Assembly (NCBI GenBank): GCA_030685235.1
Contig: MU839103.1
Location: 124,001-188,000 of the forward strand
Length of the DNA stretch: 64,000 nt
Origin: Copromyces sp. CBS 386.78
Lineage: Eukaryota > Ascomycota > Sordariomycetes > Sordariales > Sordariaceae
Reading direction: 5' to 3'
This document shows positions 1 to 10,558 of the stretch, one piece after another; position 1 is the stretch's first letter; each line of letters begins with the position of its first letter. Below the pieces are notes generated by a model. That model saw nothing but the letters and a program-made list of their open reading frames with translations, did no database searches and was not told the origin of the DNA. A program made the position numbers and the translations under genes.

Positions 1-1437
1 CCAAGAATTAATGCCTCCCCGCGCTTTCCCTTTTGTCACAAGCCTCTTTTCAAGTATTTTTTTTCCCCTCCCCGCCCCGGACCAACCGCAATCCGGGGTA
101 AAGACACCGCCAATGGTATCCGCGGGGTTAGGCGTAGATCTACCCCTGCCTGTCACTGGATCTTGTTTTTTTGTATTAGTCAACGGTTCACAGCCCTGAC
201 AGTCAGGCATACGACACTGCGTGGTCCTCGGCATAAACTCTTCCGCCTTGTGCTTCCCCGAAGTCCCAAAGAAAGACCGAAAAATATGACTTGGTTTCTG
301 GCCAGGCGCCAGCTTCTGCCTTTGGTGCTGACACCTCTCCACAAAACATGCCGGCGCCTGCGTGATGCCCAGTTCTTGAGCACTCCTGACTCTCGCTGAA
401 CTGTCGGACTTGTTGTGAATTCGACAGGCCTGACGGCCCGGTGGAATACCAACGTTATCTACTGACGAAGATAACAGCAAGTTCACATGACCCTATGCAG
501 GACTGAGAAACACCGAGAGTTTGAGAGTGTCAAGGTGACTAGCAAGACCGCCAGTTGTCAAAAATAAACCCTTCAATGAAAACAAAGTCTCTGGACCACA
601 TGACAGTTGATGCGGTGAGGACGACGTCAGGTCCGGTGCTTGGACGAAAGAAGCAGGATTCCAGAAGAAGCCCGGACAGAGCGGCATGCCAAGATACGGG
701 GGAGAGTCTGGAGATCAGGGGAATCGGCAAGCGGGAAGGAGATGATCCCGAATCCGGATAGCGGAAGACGGATGGGCGGGCAAGGCGGGGAAGACGAGGA
801 GGAGAAGTGAGTGGAGCCGGACGGAAATCGGCATGGACGGATCATCGAAATCATCGTGATGGGCCTGTCCACTCCGTCCTGCCGTCTGCTGACGATGCCG
901 TTAACGACTGGATGCCATGCTTCACGCTTGTGCCATCGACTTCGGCTGTCACCTGTGACCACCGCCGCATTTCTGGGGAACGGGAGCGGCCTGGGATGGA
1001 CTTCGACAGCTGTTCCTGCTGATCATTCCCGCATTCATACAATTGCCCCACAACAGCAGCCATACACCAATCAAACAGAGATGGCATTCCTCCCGCATCT
1101 TGGCAATAAGCTGGACAAGCCAAATGCCTGCCGCAGAGTCTTATCAGCTGCTTATCTCCCATCGTCACCTCCCGTCTCGAAGCTAGAGGTAGGTAGGTCC
1201 ACCAGTTTTTTCTGCCGAGCGGACAAGATTTCGTTTCAATCGGCTTTGAACTCCATCTACCATCATCTCCAGCCCGCCCTGCAGCAGCATCTCGTCGCTC
1301 TCTAGAAAACCGATCCCAGCACTTTGTCTTTTTACACAGCGTATATACCCAATTTGCGTTTAGTTCTACCACACAACAACGAACAGTCGGAAAAACAATC
1401 AAGTTTTGTGGTAATTACCACAACAAAATCAGTTAAG
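1..1437. other. Intergenic region upstream of RRP1
   Basis: I see no supported gene here. Open frames on both strands have no recognisable domain and no convincing exon structure. The last ~100 bases before the RRP1 start are A/C-rich and look like a normal 5' leader. Confidence 0.5.
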
Positions 1438-2545
1438 ATGGCGTCCCCAAACATGCCGTTCATCAAGAACCTCGCATCGAGCGGTACGTTTACATCCCAC
1501 TCTAGTGTATACACTACCAACATGGACTGAAGTACAAGCTACACCACCATAACATGGCGCACCTATCTATCATACCCATACACAACAAACATTCATATCC
1601 CATCTACTCCAATGGCATTACTGACTCTTCTACTCCTCGACAGACAGCAAAATCCGCAAATCAGCCCTCACCTCCCTGCAAACCTTCCTCTCCGCCAAGC
1701 ACATCGCCACCACCCTCTCGCCCATTGACATACTCAAGCTGTGGAAGGGTCTCTTCTACGCCATGTGGATGTGCGACCGCGCCATCCCGCAGCAGACCTT
1801 GTGCCAGGAGCTAGCCGACCTCATCTACATCCTCCCCCGCGAATCAGTCGTACCCTGGCTCAGGGGATTCTGGGCGACCATGTCGCGCGAGTGGACGTCG
1901 ATCGACGTGCTGCGCATGGAAAAGTTCTTGTTGCTGGTCAGACGGGTGGTGGGTGCTTCGTTCAGGTGGATGAAGGGCGCGCAGGATGGGAGGGAGGATG
2001 TTACTGCTGCGACGAAGACCACTAAGAAGGGTGGCAAGGGCAAGAAGGACAGTGGAACGGAAAAGACCGCGTGGGACGCCAAAAGAGTCGACCAGATCCT
2101 CGACATGCTCGCCGAGTGGGCATTTGCGCTGGACGAGGACGTCAAGGAGGACAGCGAGTCCGAGGAATCGGAAGCCGAAAACGACGAAGACGAACACAAG
2201 CCCCAACATGAGTCCCTCAGGAAAGAGAAACAGCAGCCCCAAAAAGAAAAGGATCCACTCCACCTCCTCGCCAAAAAGATACCCGCGGGTCTCAAGATCC
2301 ACGTGCTGGACATCTGGGTGGACGAGGCCGAGAAGGTCGGCATGTTGGACTTTGAGAACGACGAGGAGGCGCTCAAGATTGCCCAGAGGATCATCGAGCA
2401 GATCGAGGAGCTGGAGAAGCGCACGGTCAGCCCCGCGATAAGGGTGCGGTCCAAGGACTCGTTGAGCGATGAGAGGCTACCGGGGAATGGGAAGAAGGAG
2501 CCGGAGGAGAAGGAGGATGAGGGATGGGGTGGGTTTGATAACTAA
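1438..2545 (+). CDS. RRP1: Ribosomal RNA processing protein RRP1 (NOP52 family)
   Basis: Nucleolar protein needed to mature the 27S pre-rRNA of the large ribosomal subunit (known role of the Rrp1/Nop52 family). Two exons, 1438-1483 and 1644-2545, joined by a GTACGT...CAG intron of 160 nt, give about 315 residues. The first exon encodes only 15 codons. The spliced N-terminus reads into a stretch typical of the family (KSALTSLQTFLSAKHIATT, then LKLWKGLFYAMWMCDR). A middle lysine-rich segment and an acidic SESEESEAENDEDE tract (about residues 180-200) precede a charged C-terminus. The start ATG opens the only frame that joins the long second exon. It stands alone, with a 3' neighbour on the opposite strand more than 1 kb away. 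Confidence 0.9.
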
Positions 2546-2810
2546 ATGATGTTTTGAGGGGGTTGTTGGGTTATTTGGTTTGATATACTACTGTAAATGG
2601 TTTCTGTTGGAGATATCATAGCTGCTGGCGTAATAGAGTTGCTTTGTTTGATTTTGTTCAAATCGTTTGTTGAACCTTTCGGGATATGTTGTGATGCTTC
2701 GTGTCGACGACTCCACGTGCTGAACCGTCAACTTCAGTCGGTTTCTGCAATTAACGTTGCCCAATGGACCCAATCCGTGTTTACAAGTGCTGGTTCGAAC
2801 AACAACAATT

Positions 2811-2872
2811 ATATACGACTATAGATAGTAGAAAACTCGGGATCCCGTCCGCTCTCCCATAGATAAGCTACC
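2811..2872 (+). pseudogene. Truncated 5S rRNA pseudogene
   Basis: The segment resembles the first ~60 bases of a fungal 5S rRNA: an ATACGAC-ATAG start, then GAAAACTCGGGATCCCG, TCCGCTCTCCC and ATAGATAAGC, which matches the loop A/helix II/III region of 5S variants as I remember them from Neurospora. The second half (the usual GTAGTTGGG...GGTGACCACC part) is missing, and differences in the 5' part are mostly C-to-T or G-to-A. Neurospora-type genomes carry dispersed 5S genes and pseudogenes. The comparison is from memory. Confidence 0.6.
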
Positions 2873-2990
2873 AATCGTCGACGGATGTTCAATAAACTAC
2901 GGGAGCTGTGTGGCTTACCTAAGGAGCTAAACATCCCTCAACCCGCCAAGGTTGTAACACCCCGTACTCCTTTCCAGAGTATATAGCGCG

Positions 2991-3243
2991 ATGGCTGCCC
3001 CCTCTTCTAGCGCCGCGCCTGCCACACCGGGATTGAGTGATAAGGTGGCTAAGATTGACATCACCGCTCAGAATCCCGCTTGAGTACGCTGAGGTTTGGG
3101 AACGGATCGGTTTCTGCTTCGGCGTCTGCTTCGGCGTCGACGTCAAGGGGTGTCAAGCGGAAGGCTGAGGTGGAAGTTCATAGGCTGGCTGGAAGGATTC
3201 GGTGTTCACGGATGATTAGGCATACAAAGATACAGGAGTTTTA
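2991..3243 (+). pseudogene. Broken protein-gene fragment, frameshifted
   Basis: An ATG at 2991 opens 30 codons of convincing protein-like sequence (MAAPSSSAAPATPG, then LSDKVAKIDI) that end in TGA at 3081. One base further on, a second frame continues as coding-like sequence with SASASAS repeats and a basic GVKRKAEVE motif up to a stop at 3241. No splice sites join the two parts well. It looks like the remnant of a gene copied from elsewhere, lying beside the 5S pseudogene. I do not recognise the parent gene. Confidence 0.3.
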
Positions 3244-3595
3244 GGGACATGGTATGGCCTATGGTTTGACTCGCTAGGGAACAAAGCTAGGATTGTTGCT
3301 GGACTCGAGTGTTTCCGAGTATTTCTTATTAGATTTACATCATGCTCGAGTCAACTGGAAAGATAGGTAGACGTATAATTACTCGCATATAGCGGAGGAT
3401 AGCGGAGGACAGCCGGGAAGAGCGAAGCCTCCCCGTGCTTTTCTTGGCTTAGTATAAGACAAGAATTTACATGGCATGCACTTCTTGCTCGAGAAAAAAT
3501 ATTCAGGCAAAAGATAATGAATTCATGCTTCGTTACGCTACCCAACCTCCCCCCCAACCCCCTTCCTACCCGGCCCCTGCCTCCCACCTATACAC

Positions 3596-5879
3596 TCAGG
3601 AACCCCGCTTCCACTCTTCCACCAAACCCCGCTGCAAGTCGACTTGCGACCTGGCGCCACAGACATTATACAGAGCCGCACTCATGGGCTTTGTCTGTAG
3701 AACGTTGAATATCCGAAACATCTCGTCTTGTGTCGTCTCGTGGGCAAACTTGTCCAGGATATCTCCAACAGCAAGCTCGAACCCATCCAACTGTCTCTTT
3801 GCCGAGTTTTCGCCAACTTCAATTATAGCAACCTTTGCCGACATTTTCGTGACCTCGGTAGTGACAATGCGAGCGACCCCGCCCAGGACTTGCCTGACAA
3901 CCTTGGCCGAGAGCTGATCCTGATCCTTAAGCCTTTGTTGGGTGTCCCTCCTCAGTTGCCTGACTTCCGCCGCGATGGCGCTGATGTTGGCCAGGGCCTT
4001 TTCGGTCTGCTGTTCGACCTGTTCTTCAACCTCTCCTTCTATCTCTTGGCGAATCTCCTCTCCTTTAGTGTCCACATCTTCTTGAACCCAGCCTTCGAGT
4101 TTGGTGATCATTTCGCCTTCCAGTTCTTGGCCTGCTTCCCTTATCCCCTGCTCAATCACGTCGTCGTTACGACTAAGGATCCAATCAGCTTCCTCTGTGT
4201 CGTAACGACAACCGTGACCAGCATCAAACTCAAACTCAAGGGCAGATCGTTGGAGAATAGCGATGCGCTCGTTGAGTACGGCTAGATCAGTGGAGGGGGA
4301 CCAGTTTTCGTTCAAACACCGAGGCTGTCGATCTAAAAGGAAAACCGAGTTCAGTGACTGACCAAAACCAAAGTGAAGGGGTTCAGCGGAACATACCAGT
4401 TGGGGAAGAGTCTTCCGCAGGGCTTTGAGATGAATTGCCAAGTGGGCTACGTCGGCCTTGAGAAATAAATTAGGAGCAAGAAATACGAGCAGGGGCATTC
4501 TGGAACTGACCATTTGTGGAGCAAGTCACTGAACTAGCACCCTGGCCTCCATTAATGGAATAAGCAGGCAGCTGAGGAGTTCGAAATCTTTGGCCTAGAG
4601 AAGGAACGTGTTAGAGGTAGAAGAGAGAGACCAGTAGCAATGAAGGGACCATACGGGACGGGGCGGTGTTATTCGCCAAGCTCTGAGATCCAGTGGCCGA
4701 ATTGACAACGCGGTGCGTTGGACCAATGTAATCGTTGGTAGTGTACAGAGGGTAAAATGGGTCGTTCGGGCGGTAACGCTTCCGGTCTATGGAAAAGGGG
4801 AGACGGGAAACAATTAGAAGTCAAGAAAGAACAGCGGATGACTGCGGGAGGAACAAACCAGGGGGGGTTCCCGAAGAGCCTATTGATGGGCTCTGAGAGC
4901 GGTCGCTTGGATAGAAGCTGGAAGGTGCGTGTGGAGATCGACGTTTCCGGCCTGGGCGAAGGGTCTTGTTAGACGTGAATAGATAGTAGGTAGGGCTTCG
5001 GGGACGTACCAGATGAGGTCGAAAATCGTGCCGGACTTTGGAGACCGTCACTCGCAGCTTTGATGGGTATCGACGCGTCCTGTGCTGTTCCGCGGCCTGG
5101 AATAGCAGTACAAGGGGCAGTACCCAATATTGTGGCAGTTGCGCCTGAGTTAATACGTTGGCCGCCTTGACCATTGTATAGGCTCCTAAGGTTTGCACGC
5201 CGGCCGTCTGTTTTCAGTCGCCTGCAAACATTGGTAGGCGAGAAAAGTGATGGGAGCGAGGATATTTGACGTAGGATCGCTGGCGAAATTGAGGATATGT
5301 TGAGATAGATGCTGAAGTTTTGGACAAGAGAAAGAGCGTTCAAAGTGTCCGACGGATCTTTGAATTGCCCCAAAGGCGGACATTGAGGGCCAACAAGATC
5401 TGGTGACTGCGTCATGTTGAAGCGTAGGCAACCGAAGCGTTGATGGGCCACATGGTTCATCACAGCAGATGCAGGCGGCTTAGCATCAGCCTCGAATTCG
5501 AGAGACTGAATGCTCTCGGGGTAAACAAAGAGAAAAAGATTGATTGGTCTTCGACGGCGTTGGAAAAGAACGGGTCCGCTGAGAAAGAACAGTGCTTGGT
5601 TGTCCAGAGTATCCACGTGCAAATCAAAATGAAGGTTGGAAGTGTGCCGTATATGATCGTCAATATCGTTCCAAGCAACCACAACAGCCAGAGCAGGAAG
5701 ATGAACTTTGCAATGTGCTGTATCGTCGGTGATATCAGACGCAGTCGCTATGTCGTGATCGTCATGTCGCTCAAAACTACACCAGTTCTTTGGTAAGCCA
5801 TCACAACAGGATATGGACAGTGCGGTGGGAAAGAAGATGAGGAGGAGGAATGCCCCCGCCGCTCCCGCACGACGATGCA
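3596..5879 (-). CDS. Unrecognised multi-exon gene, 3' part with coiled-coil tail
   Basis: No family recognised. Reading the minus strand, six exons fit together: an open exon from about 5879 to 5010, then 4951-4859, 4786-4655, 4594-4511, 4456-4397 and 4332-3596. Introns are 58, 72, 60, 54 and 64 nt, with GTACGT, GTTTGT, GTATGG, GTCAGT and GTATGT donors. Every junction is phase 1 and the four short exons are multiples of three (93, 132, 84 and 60 bases). The 5' portion encodes a globular-looking segment (for example LFLFVYPES, LRFNMTQSP, NFSIYLNISS). The short exons encode polar, probably disordered sequence. The last exon encodes a charged helix-forming stretch rich in Glu/Gln/Lys (about 120 residues) ending EEWKRGS. 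The first exon has no obvious ATG and runs up to the repeat and gap region, so the start is unknown. It may join the exons at 6571-7158. Confidence 0.6.
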
Positions 5880-6395
5880 GCTGTCAGCGAGTTCCACGAA
5901 GGGTAGAGATAACAGAGAAGGCTGCAAAAAGCGACCAACTCTGCCTGNNNNNNNNNNNNNNNNNNNNNNNNNNNNNNNNNNNNNNNNNNNNNNNNNNNNN
6001 NNNNNNNNNNNNNNNNNNNNNNNNNNNNNNNNNNNNNNNNNNNNNNGCCACCTATCGAGCACCCCAGTCCTTTCAACAGGTACGTGATGAGTGGGAGTTG
6101 GCAAGTTTTTACGGCTCTCGACTCATGGGTGACCGGCTTTCAGCACAGCGGTAGGAGAGAGGCGGAATGATTGCACAAAACAACCGTCCCGCCGCTCCTG
6201 TACAACGATGCAACTGTCGGCGAGTTCCACGAAGGGTAGAGATAACAGAGAAGGCTGCAAAAAGCGACCAACTCTGCCTGCCACCTATCGAGCACCCCAG
6301 TCCTTTCAACAGGTACGTGATGAGTGGGAGTTGGCAAGTTTTTACGGCTCTCGACTCATGGGTGACCGGCTTTCAACACAGCGGTAGGAGAGAGA
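5857..6395. repeat. Tandem repeat of about 233 bp spanning an assembly gap
   Basis: Two direct copies can be followed. One begins near 5857 and is interrupted by 99 unknown bases (5948-6046). The second begins near 6188 and runs to about 6395. The segment after the gap (6047-6166) recurs at 6280-6395, an offset of 233 bases. The sequence on each side of the gap meets exactly where the intact second copy is continuous, so the gap probably hides collapsed extra copies. The copies differ by a few transitions only. Confidence 0.8.
5948..6046. other. Assembly gap (99 N)
   Basis: Unknown bases inside the 233-bp tandem repeat. The true length is uncertain. Confidence 1.
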
Positions 6396-6570
6396 CGGAG
6401 GCAGGGTAGAGATAGAGGAGAAAGGGGGGAAGGGGGAGGGGGCCGTGGTAGAGTGGAACTTAACAGAGACTGTGGGTGGTGTTCTATTGCACAACCGGAC
6501 AACAGTTGGATGTCGACCATGGAGCTTGATAGAGCTCACACACGCTCCCATGTACTGGAAAAGTACTGAC

Positions 6571-7158
6571 CGTGGGAAGCGAGCAGTGGGAGGCGTATGC
6601 AGAGGCTCGATATCGTCTCGGGGTAGCGAACGTCGTCCCTCCTGTGTGTCGCCGTCTTTGAGGAAATCTAACGATTCGTCGTCTAACGAAGTGTCGCGGA
6701 GTTGGCTATGAATGGCATGTTTGTGTTAGCTTTCTGCACGTATTATACTTAAATGAAATGGAAATTGAAACAACGTACCTTCCAGACGAGAACGCCTGTG
6801 CTGAATTTACATCTTCGTTCTCATCGGCACCGGAGTTGTGGTTCTGGGACTCGGGCCTGCCTGGCTCAAACAGGGAACGCGTTTCATCATCGCCAGATAT
6901 GTCGAGTGGTGGAAGATCGTGATAGAGCTGGCTAGGTAAACTTGTGCAACGGGATGATGGTATTAGTTTGATGTAGATATCACAAATGGAATAGAAGTTG
7001 AAAAACACGTACGGTTGTGTTGAATCGTACCCATCGGCACTGGGGTTGTGGGTCTGGGAGTCGGGATGACGTGGATGAGGATTGTGGTCGGGCGGAACTT
7101 GTGCTGAAGGGAATGGGGATGAGTGGGGGGAGCGGGAGGATGTTTGTGTGAGATCCAT
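6571..7158 (-). CDS. Probable 5' exons of the unrecognised gene at 3.6-5.9 kb
   Basis: Three exons fit on the minus strand: 7158-7013 (ATG at 7158), 6940-6779 and 6705 to about 6571, with GTACGT, GTACGT and GTCAGT donors and CAAG and ATAG acceptors. They encode a Pro/Ser/His-rich, acidic, probably disordered N-terminus (MDLTQTSSRSPHSSPFP; later LPPLDISGDDETRSLFEPG and TSLDDESLDFLKDGD). The third exon ends in phase 2 at the edge of the tandem repeat, and no acceptor could be chosen beyond it because of the gap. It is either the start of the gene that continues at 5.9-3.6 kb or a separate gene. The composition and shared strand favour one gene. Confidence 0.5.
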
Positions 7159-7517
7159 GGCGAAGGGAGGACGTCACGTGGGGCGGTGTCCGGGTACAAC
7201 CTGGAAGCTCGAGGGTGGATGACGGAATATGTCAAAATGATGGGAAACAGCCTCCCTTTATTACTTGGGGGGTTCTGGGCGCCAAGTAAGCAATGTTTTG
7301 TCTCGCACTTCCCCGAGAAAACCTCACACCCGTCTTTTTACCATTCGCCCGCACTTCTCACCCCCCAGATTCAAGAACGTACCTTAGCAATATCTACGCT
7401 ATAAAAAAGGTAACGTATCGACGAAACTCGGCGCGCCAAGAGGGGGCTTTTGGTTTTGTTAGATAACGGTACAAAGTTGATTGATGGAAAGTGTGTATAA
7501 CTCCACGTGAATGGGAT

Positions 7518-7795
7518 GTTCAAATCACTAACAGGAATGGGTGCGATTCTCACCAGATCTGTTACGGTTCTGCACACCCCATCAACACCACTGCAGTGGT
7601 CCAAAATGAGGTGATTGGTACCGCTAATCTCGATGGAGGATGGCCAGAAGTGCCAGACTCCACCTTTTCAAATCTAACAGGTTGCGGAGGCAGCGGAAAC
7701 CCCCGGACTGTTGCAGCTGCAGAGCGCAGCAAGGCCAAAGGAGTCATCCATCATTGGAACCAATCAGTGGTGGTTCTCCCGAACAAAACCGAGTG
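7518..7795. repeat. Direct repeat copy A (~280 bp)
   Basis: Shares several blocks in the same order and orientation with 8414-8705. These include a near-identical stretch of about 55 bases beginning TTCAAATCACTAACAGGAAT, the blocks around GCCAGACTCCACCTTT and AGGTTGCGG-GGCAGCGGA, and a block around CATTGGAACCAATCAGTG. Small insertions separate the blocks. Confidence 0.8.
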
Positions 7796-8413
7796 TTTAC
7801 AATCTGATCATGATTTCAATGCGGGCTTGTTTGTTTGTGGCTTGGTGTGGTTCTTCGGCCACGGTTGAACAGGGGAAGAGTTTGACGCCTTCGTTGCCAA
7901 TGCCTCTAAACACAAGAAACTGGCCACCGTCCGTTTGAAGCATCATGAGATAATGACAAGAAACAAACAAACTACGCAGGGCCGAGTTACAGAATCCTGC
8001 CGTGATACTGCGTGTCGATTTGGGGCGGTCAAAATGTTGACACGTTAGGTGGTGCCAAAAAAACAAAATCAATGGTCCCGTCGTGTACGTCCAGGGGTCG
8101 GTTAGAAAACCGGGGGTGATGCTGGAGACGGCCAACCTGATCGGAAGAAAGGAGGAAGAGTGAGATGCGGTGGGGCGACTGGGCTTTTCCCAGTTCCAGG
8201 GGTGCATGATAACCCTTTCCCTCCAATCACGTCACAGCTTTCACAAACGTATCAACTGTCAGAGATTAGCCTCGTCCTTTCTAAAACCTGATGTGAAGCC
8301 CCTTCCGGATCCGATCCGACCGAGTGCCTCAGTCCCGTCCCTACCTCCTAGGACCATGGTGCCTATCGACGCTTACACAGTATAGGTAAAAAGGGAAACC
8401 TACAATATAGGAT

Positions 8414-8705
8414 ATTCAAATCACTAACAGGAATGGGTGCGATTCTCACCAAATCTGTTACGGTTCTGCACAACCCATTAACGAAACCACCTTTGCCAAG
8501 GAAATCAGGTCAAAATCAGGCCTTCGATAGAGGATAGCCAGACTCCACCTTTGAAATCTGACAGGTTGCGGGGGCAGCGGACGAAACCTCCGGACTTACA
8601 CAGTACAGTAGTGTAGGTACCTCTAGGCAGCTGCAGAGCCCAGCAAGAGCAAAGAATCATTGGAACCAATCAGTGAGGTTGGTTGGTTCTCCCGACGACC
8701 CGAGT
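8414..8705. repeat. Direct repeat copy B (~290 bp)
   Basis: Partner of the copy at 7518-7795, about 900 bases downstream. It has diverged by transitions and short indels, including a ~28-base insertion with ACAGTACAGTAGTG. Neither copy keeps a convincing reading frame. They look like two decayed members of a dispersed repeat or a local duplication. Confidence 0.8.
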
Positions 8706-8738
8706 GCTTTGCAGGACGCAGGTTACACACCCTCCCAA

Positions 8739-9286
8739 CCATAGAGGGAACTCGGGGTCTGAGAACAGGGTCAAAACAGGGGGTTTCCAGAGCGTTTTCC
8801 ACCATGATGTTCTGATTTGGAGCAATTGCACAAGCTGTTTTGCGCCTAAACAGGCTTTTTGGGCTAAAATGACTTAAGGTAGAAAAGAATATCAACTCGA
8901 ACAGGATAAAAGGCGTCCAGTCCAACAGAGCAAAGATACTTAAAAAATGATAATGCAAACAACCAAATATCAACTTTAAGACTAAAGTAACAACACTACT
9001 AGAGTAAATGAATGGGATAGGCGATGTAATCTTTGAGTTAAATTTAATTCTAAATCGAATGGTTTAATCCTTTTCTCTTTAATATGGATAGTTGAAGAAA
9101 TAGTTTTTGGACAAAATGTACCCCATCTTTCTGTTTAGCCCAACATCATTTCGTAGTCTTCAACAAGGACCCTAATCCTTGCTCAACACTTCCAACGAAA
9201 ACGGTCTGTTTTTACCCTGTTTTGACCATGTTGCGCTTATTTTGTCTGTTTTGACCCTGTTCTCAGACCCCGAGTTCCCTCTATGG
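8739..9286. mobile_element. Terminal-inverted-repeat element, 548 bp, non-coding
   Basis: The 41 bases at 8739-8779 (starting CCATAGAGGGAACTCGGGG) are an exact or near-exact inverted match of 9246-9286. The interior is AT-rich from about 8880 to 9120 and encodes nothing. If the ends are taken inside the symmetric CCA/TGG, both are flanked by TA (TA-GAGGGAACTC ... GAGTTCCCTC-TA), as expected for a Tc1/mariner-type insertion into CCATATGG. I infer a non-autonomous MITE-like element. The superfamily is a guess from the TA. Confidence 0.75.
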
Positions 9287-9371
9287 AAAATTGTCAGCCC
9301 CCATTTTTTTCCCATCCGGACCGTCTCGCTTTTTAGCCACAGCAGAGCATGTGGCGCGTGTCTTGGAACTT

Positions 9372-9437
9372 GCGGGTCCAAATGGTGTGACATCGTGATT
9401 GGTGGAAGGGGGTGGATGTCCAACCATTTGGACCTGC
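9372..9437. repeat. Short inverted repeat
   Basis: The 14-base arms 9372-9385 and 9424-9437 pair at 13 of 14 positions (GCGGGTCCAAATGG against its reverse complement), with a 38-base spacer. It lies just outside the 548-bp element. Function unknown. Confidence 0.5.
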
Positions 9438-9718
9438 AGGTCCTTGACGCCAGGCCGATGCGTAGTGGCTGAGCGAATGAGACTAGCGAGTCCTGGTGTT
9501 GTATGTGTTTTTTTTGCTTTTCTTTTGGGCAACTTTTTTCTCCTAGACACTATCGCGATCCTCTTGGTAATACTTGAATGCACCTTTTTTTGGCTTCCAA
9601 GTCCCTTTTTGGCTCCTCATTTGGAGTCGTGACGGGTCCCTGACCAACGAAACTTGTGGCCGAGTGCCCTTTTGCTCTACAGGTCTACTCGGCCCCTGAC
9701 GCCATGTACAATATCAGA

Positions 9719-10016
9719 CTGGTTTGTTTGTTAGTTTGGTTCTTCGAATATGGGTCGAATAGGGGAGAAATTGAGCTCTTATTGGCCTTCTTCTGGCTTT
9801 CGTTTGAAGGCACTGACAATGTGACCAGGGTATAAAACGCCACAGAAGCCTCTTATGCCTCTCTCCGTCTCTTCTCAAGGCCCTTCAGGATAGGAAGATA
9901 TAAGAAGGCAGTCTCCTATAGTACCCATCCGCTCGAAGCCCGAATATTTTTTTCACTCTCAGTAGCACGAAAGGTGGAACTGGGCGTTTTTTGTACCAAA
10001 CTAACAAACATACCAG
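9719..10016. repeat. Inverted-repeat-bounded segment (~298 bp)
   Basis: The arm 9719-9739 (CTGGTTTGTTTGTTAGTTTGG) matches the reverse complement of 9996-10016 with one mismatch. The interior has no coding signal, and I could not find a clear target duplication. It may be a second small inverted-repeat element. Confidence 0.45.
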
Positions 10017-10558
10017 GGCTAGATTGTAAACAAAGGGAGCGACAATATCCACAACTAACGACGGGTACCTGGTGCCATTATCAACATTTTACACTCCATA
10101 ACATCAACGATGCGTCGACTCTGTGACTTATTCGTCTATATCCAGCGACCTATCTGTATACGAGTTTCATAATCATGTAAAGTTTAGCCGCGGTTTAGAG
10201 CAATACACAAAATTCGCTATTTTCGCTTGCAACTCATCACAACAATCCCTCGGTAAAGTTAATCCCAATCCCAAGCCATACATATATATCCTCGACCGGC
10301 TGCCACTTTTTGATCTACTTTTCCACATCGCAATGTAATCCCTTCCGCCAGTCTTTGGCGACCCATGGTGCCCATTACCCATCCCAGCTACAGGAATCCC
10401 AGTGCTGCTGGCCGCAACGAGCACGCAGAGTTTCACCACGTTTCCAACCGGTGAATTCACCGATTTTGGTGTACTTCTCCGCTCATACACTCACATCTTC
10501 GGCGTCCTGAATTTTTTCCACCCCCATACTGCAATGACACCATGATCCAAATCCCTCA

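Noticed and set aside
851..1402. 183-codon minus-strand open frame upstream of RRP1
   Set aside because: No domain, Cys/Arg/Trp-rich composition typical of chance frames, and overlap with the likely RRP1 leader.
5857..6395. Repeat-induced point mutation as the source of differences between tandem copies
   Set aside because: Only a few transitions are visible, and just one or two are in the CpA context that RIP prefers. The copies are too similar and too short to claim it.
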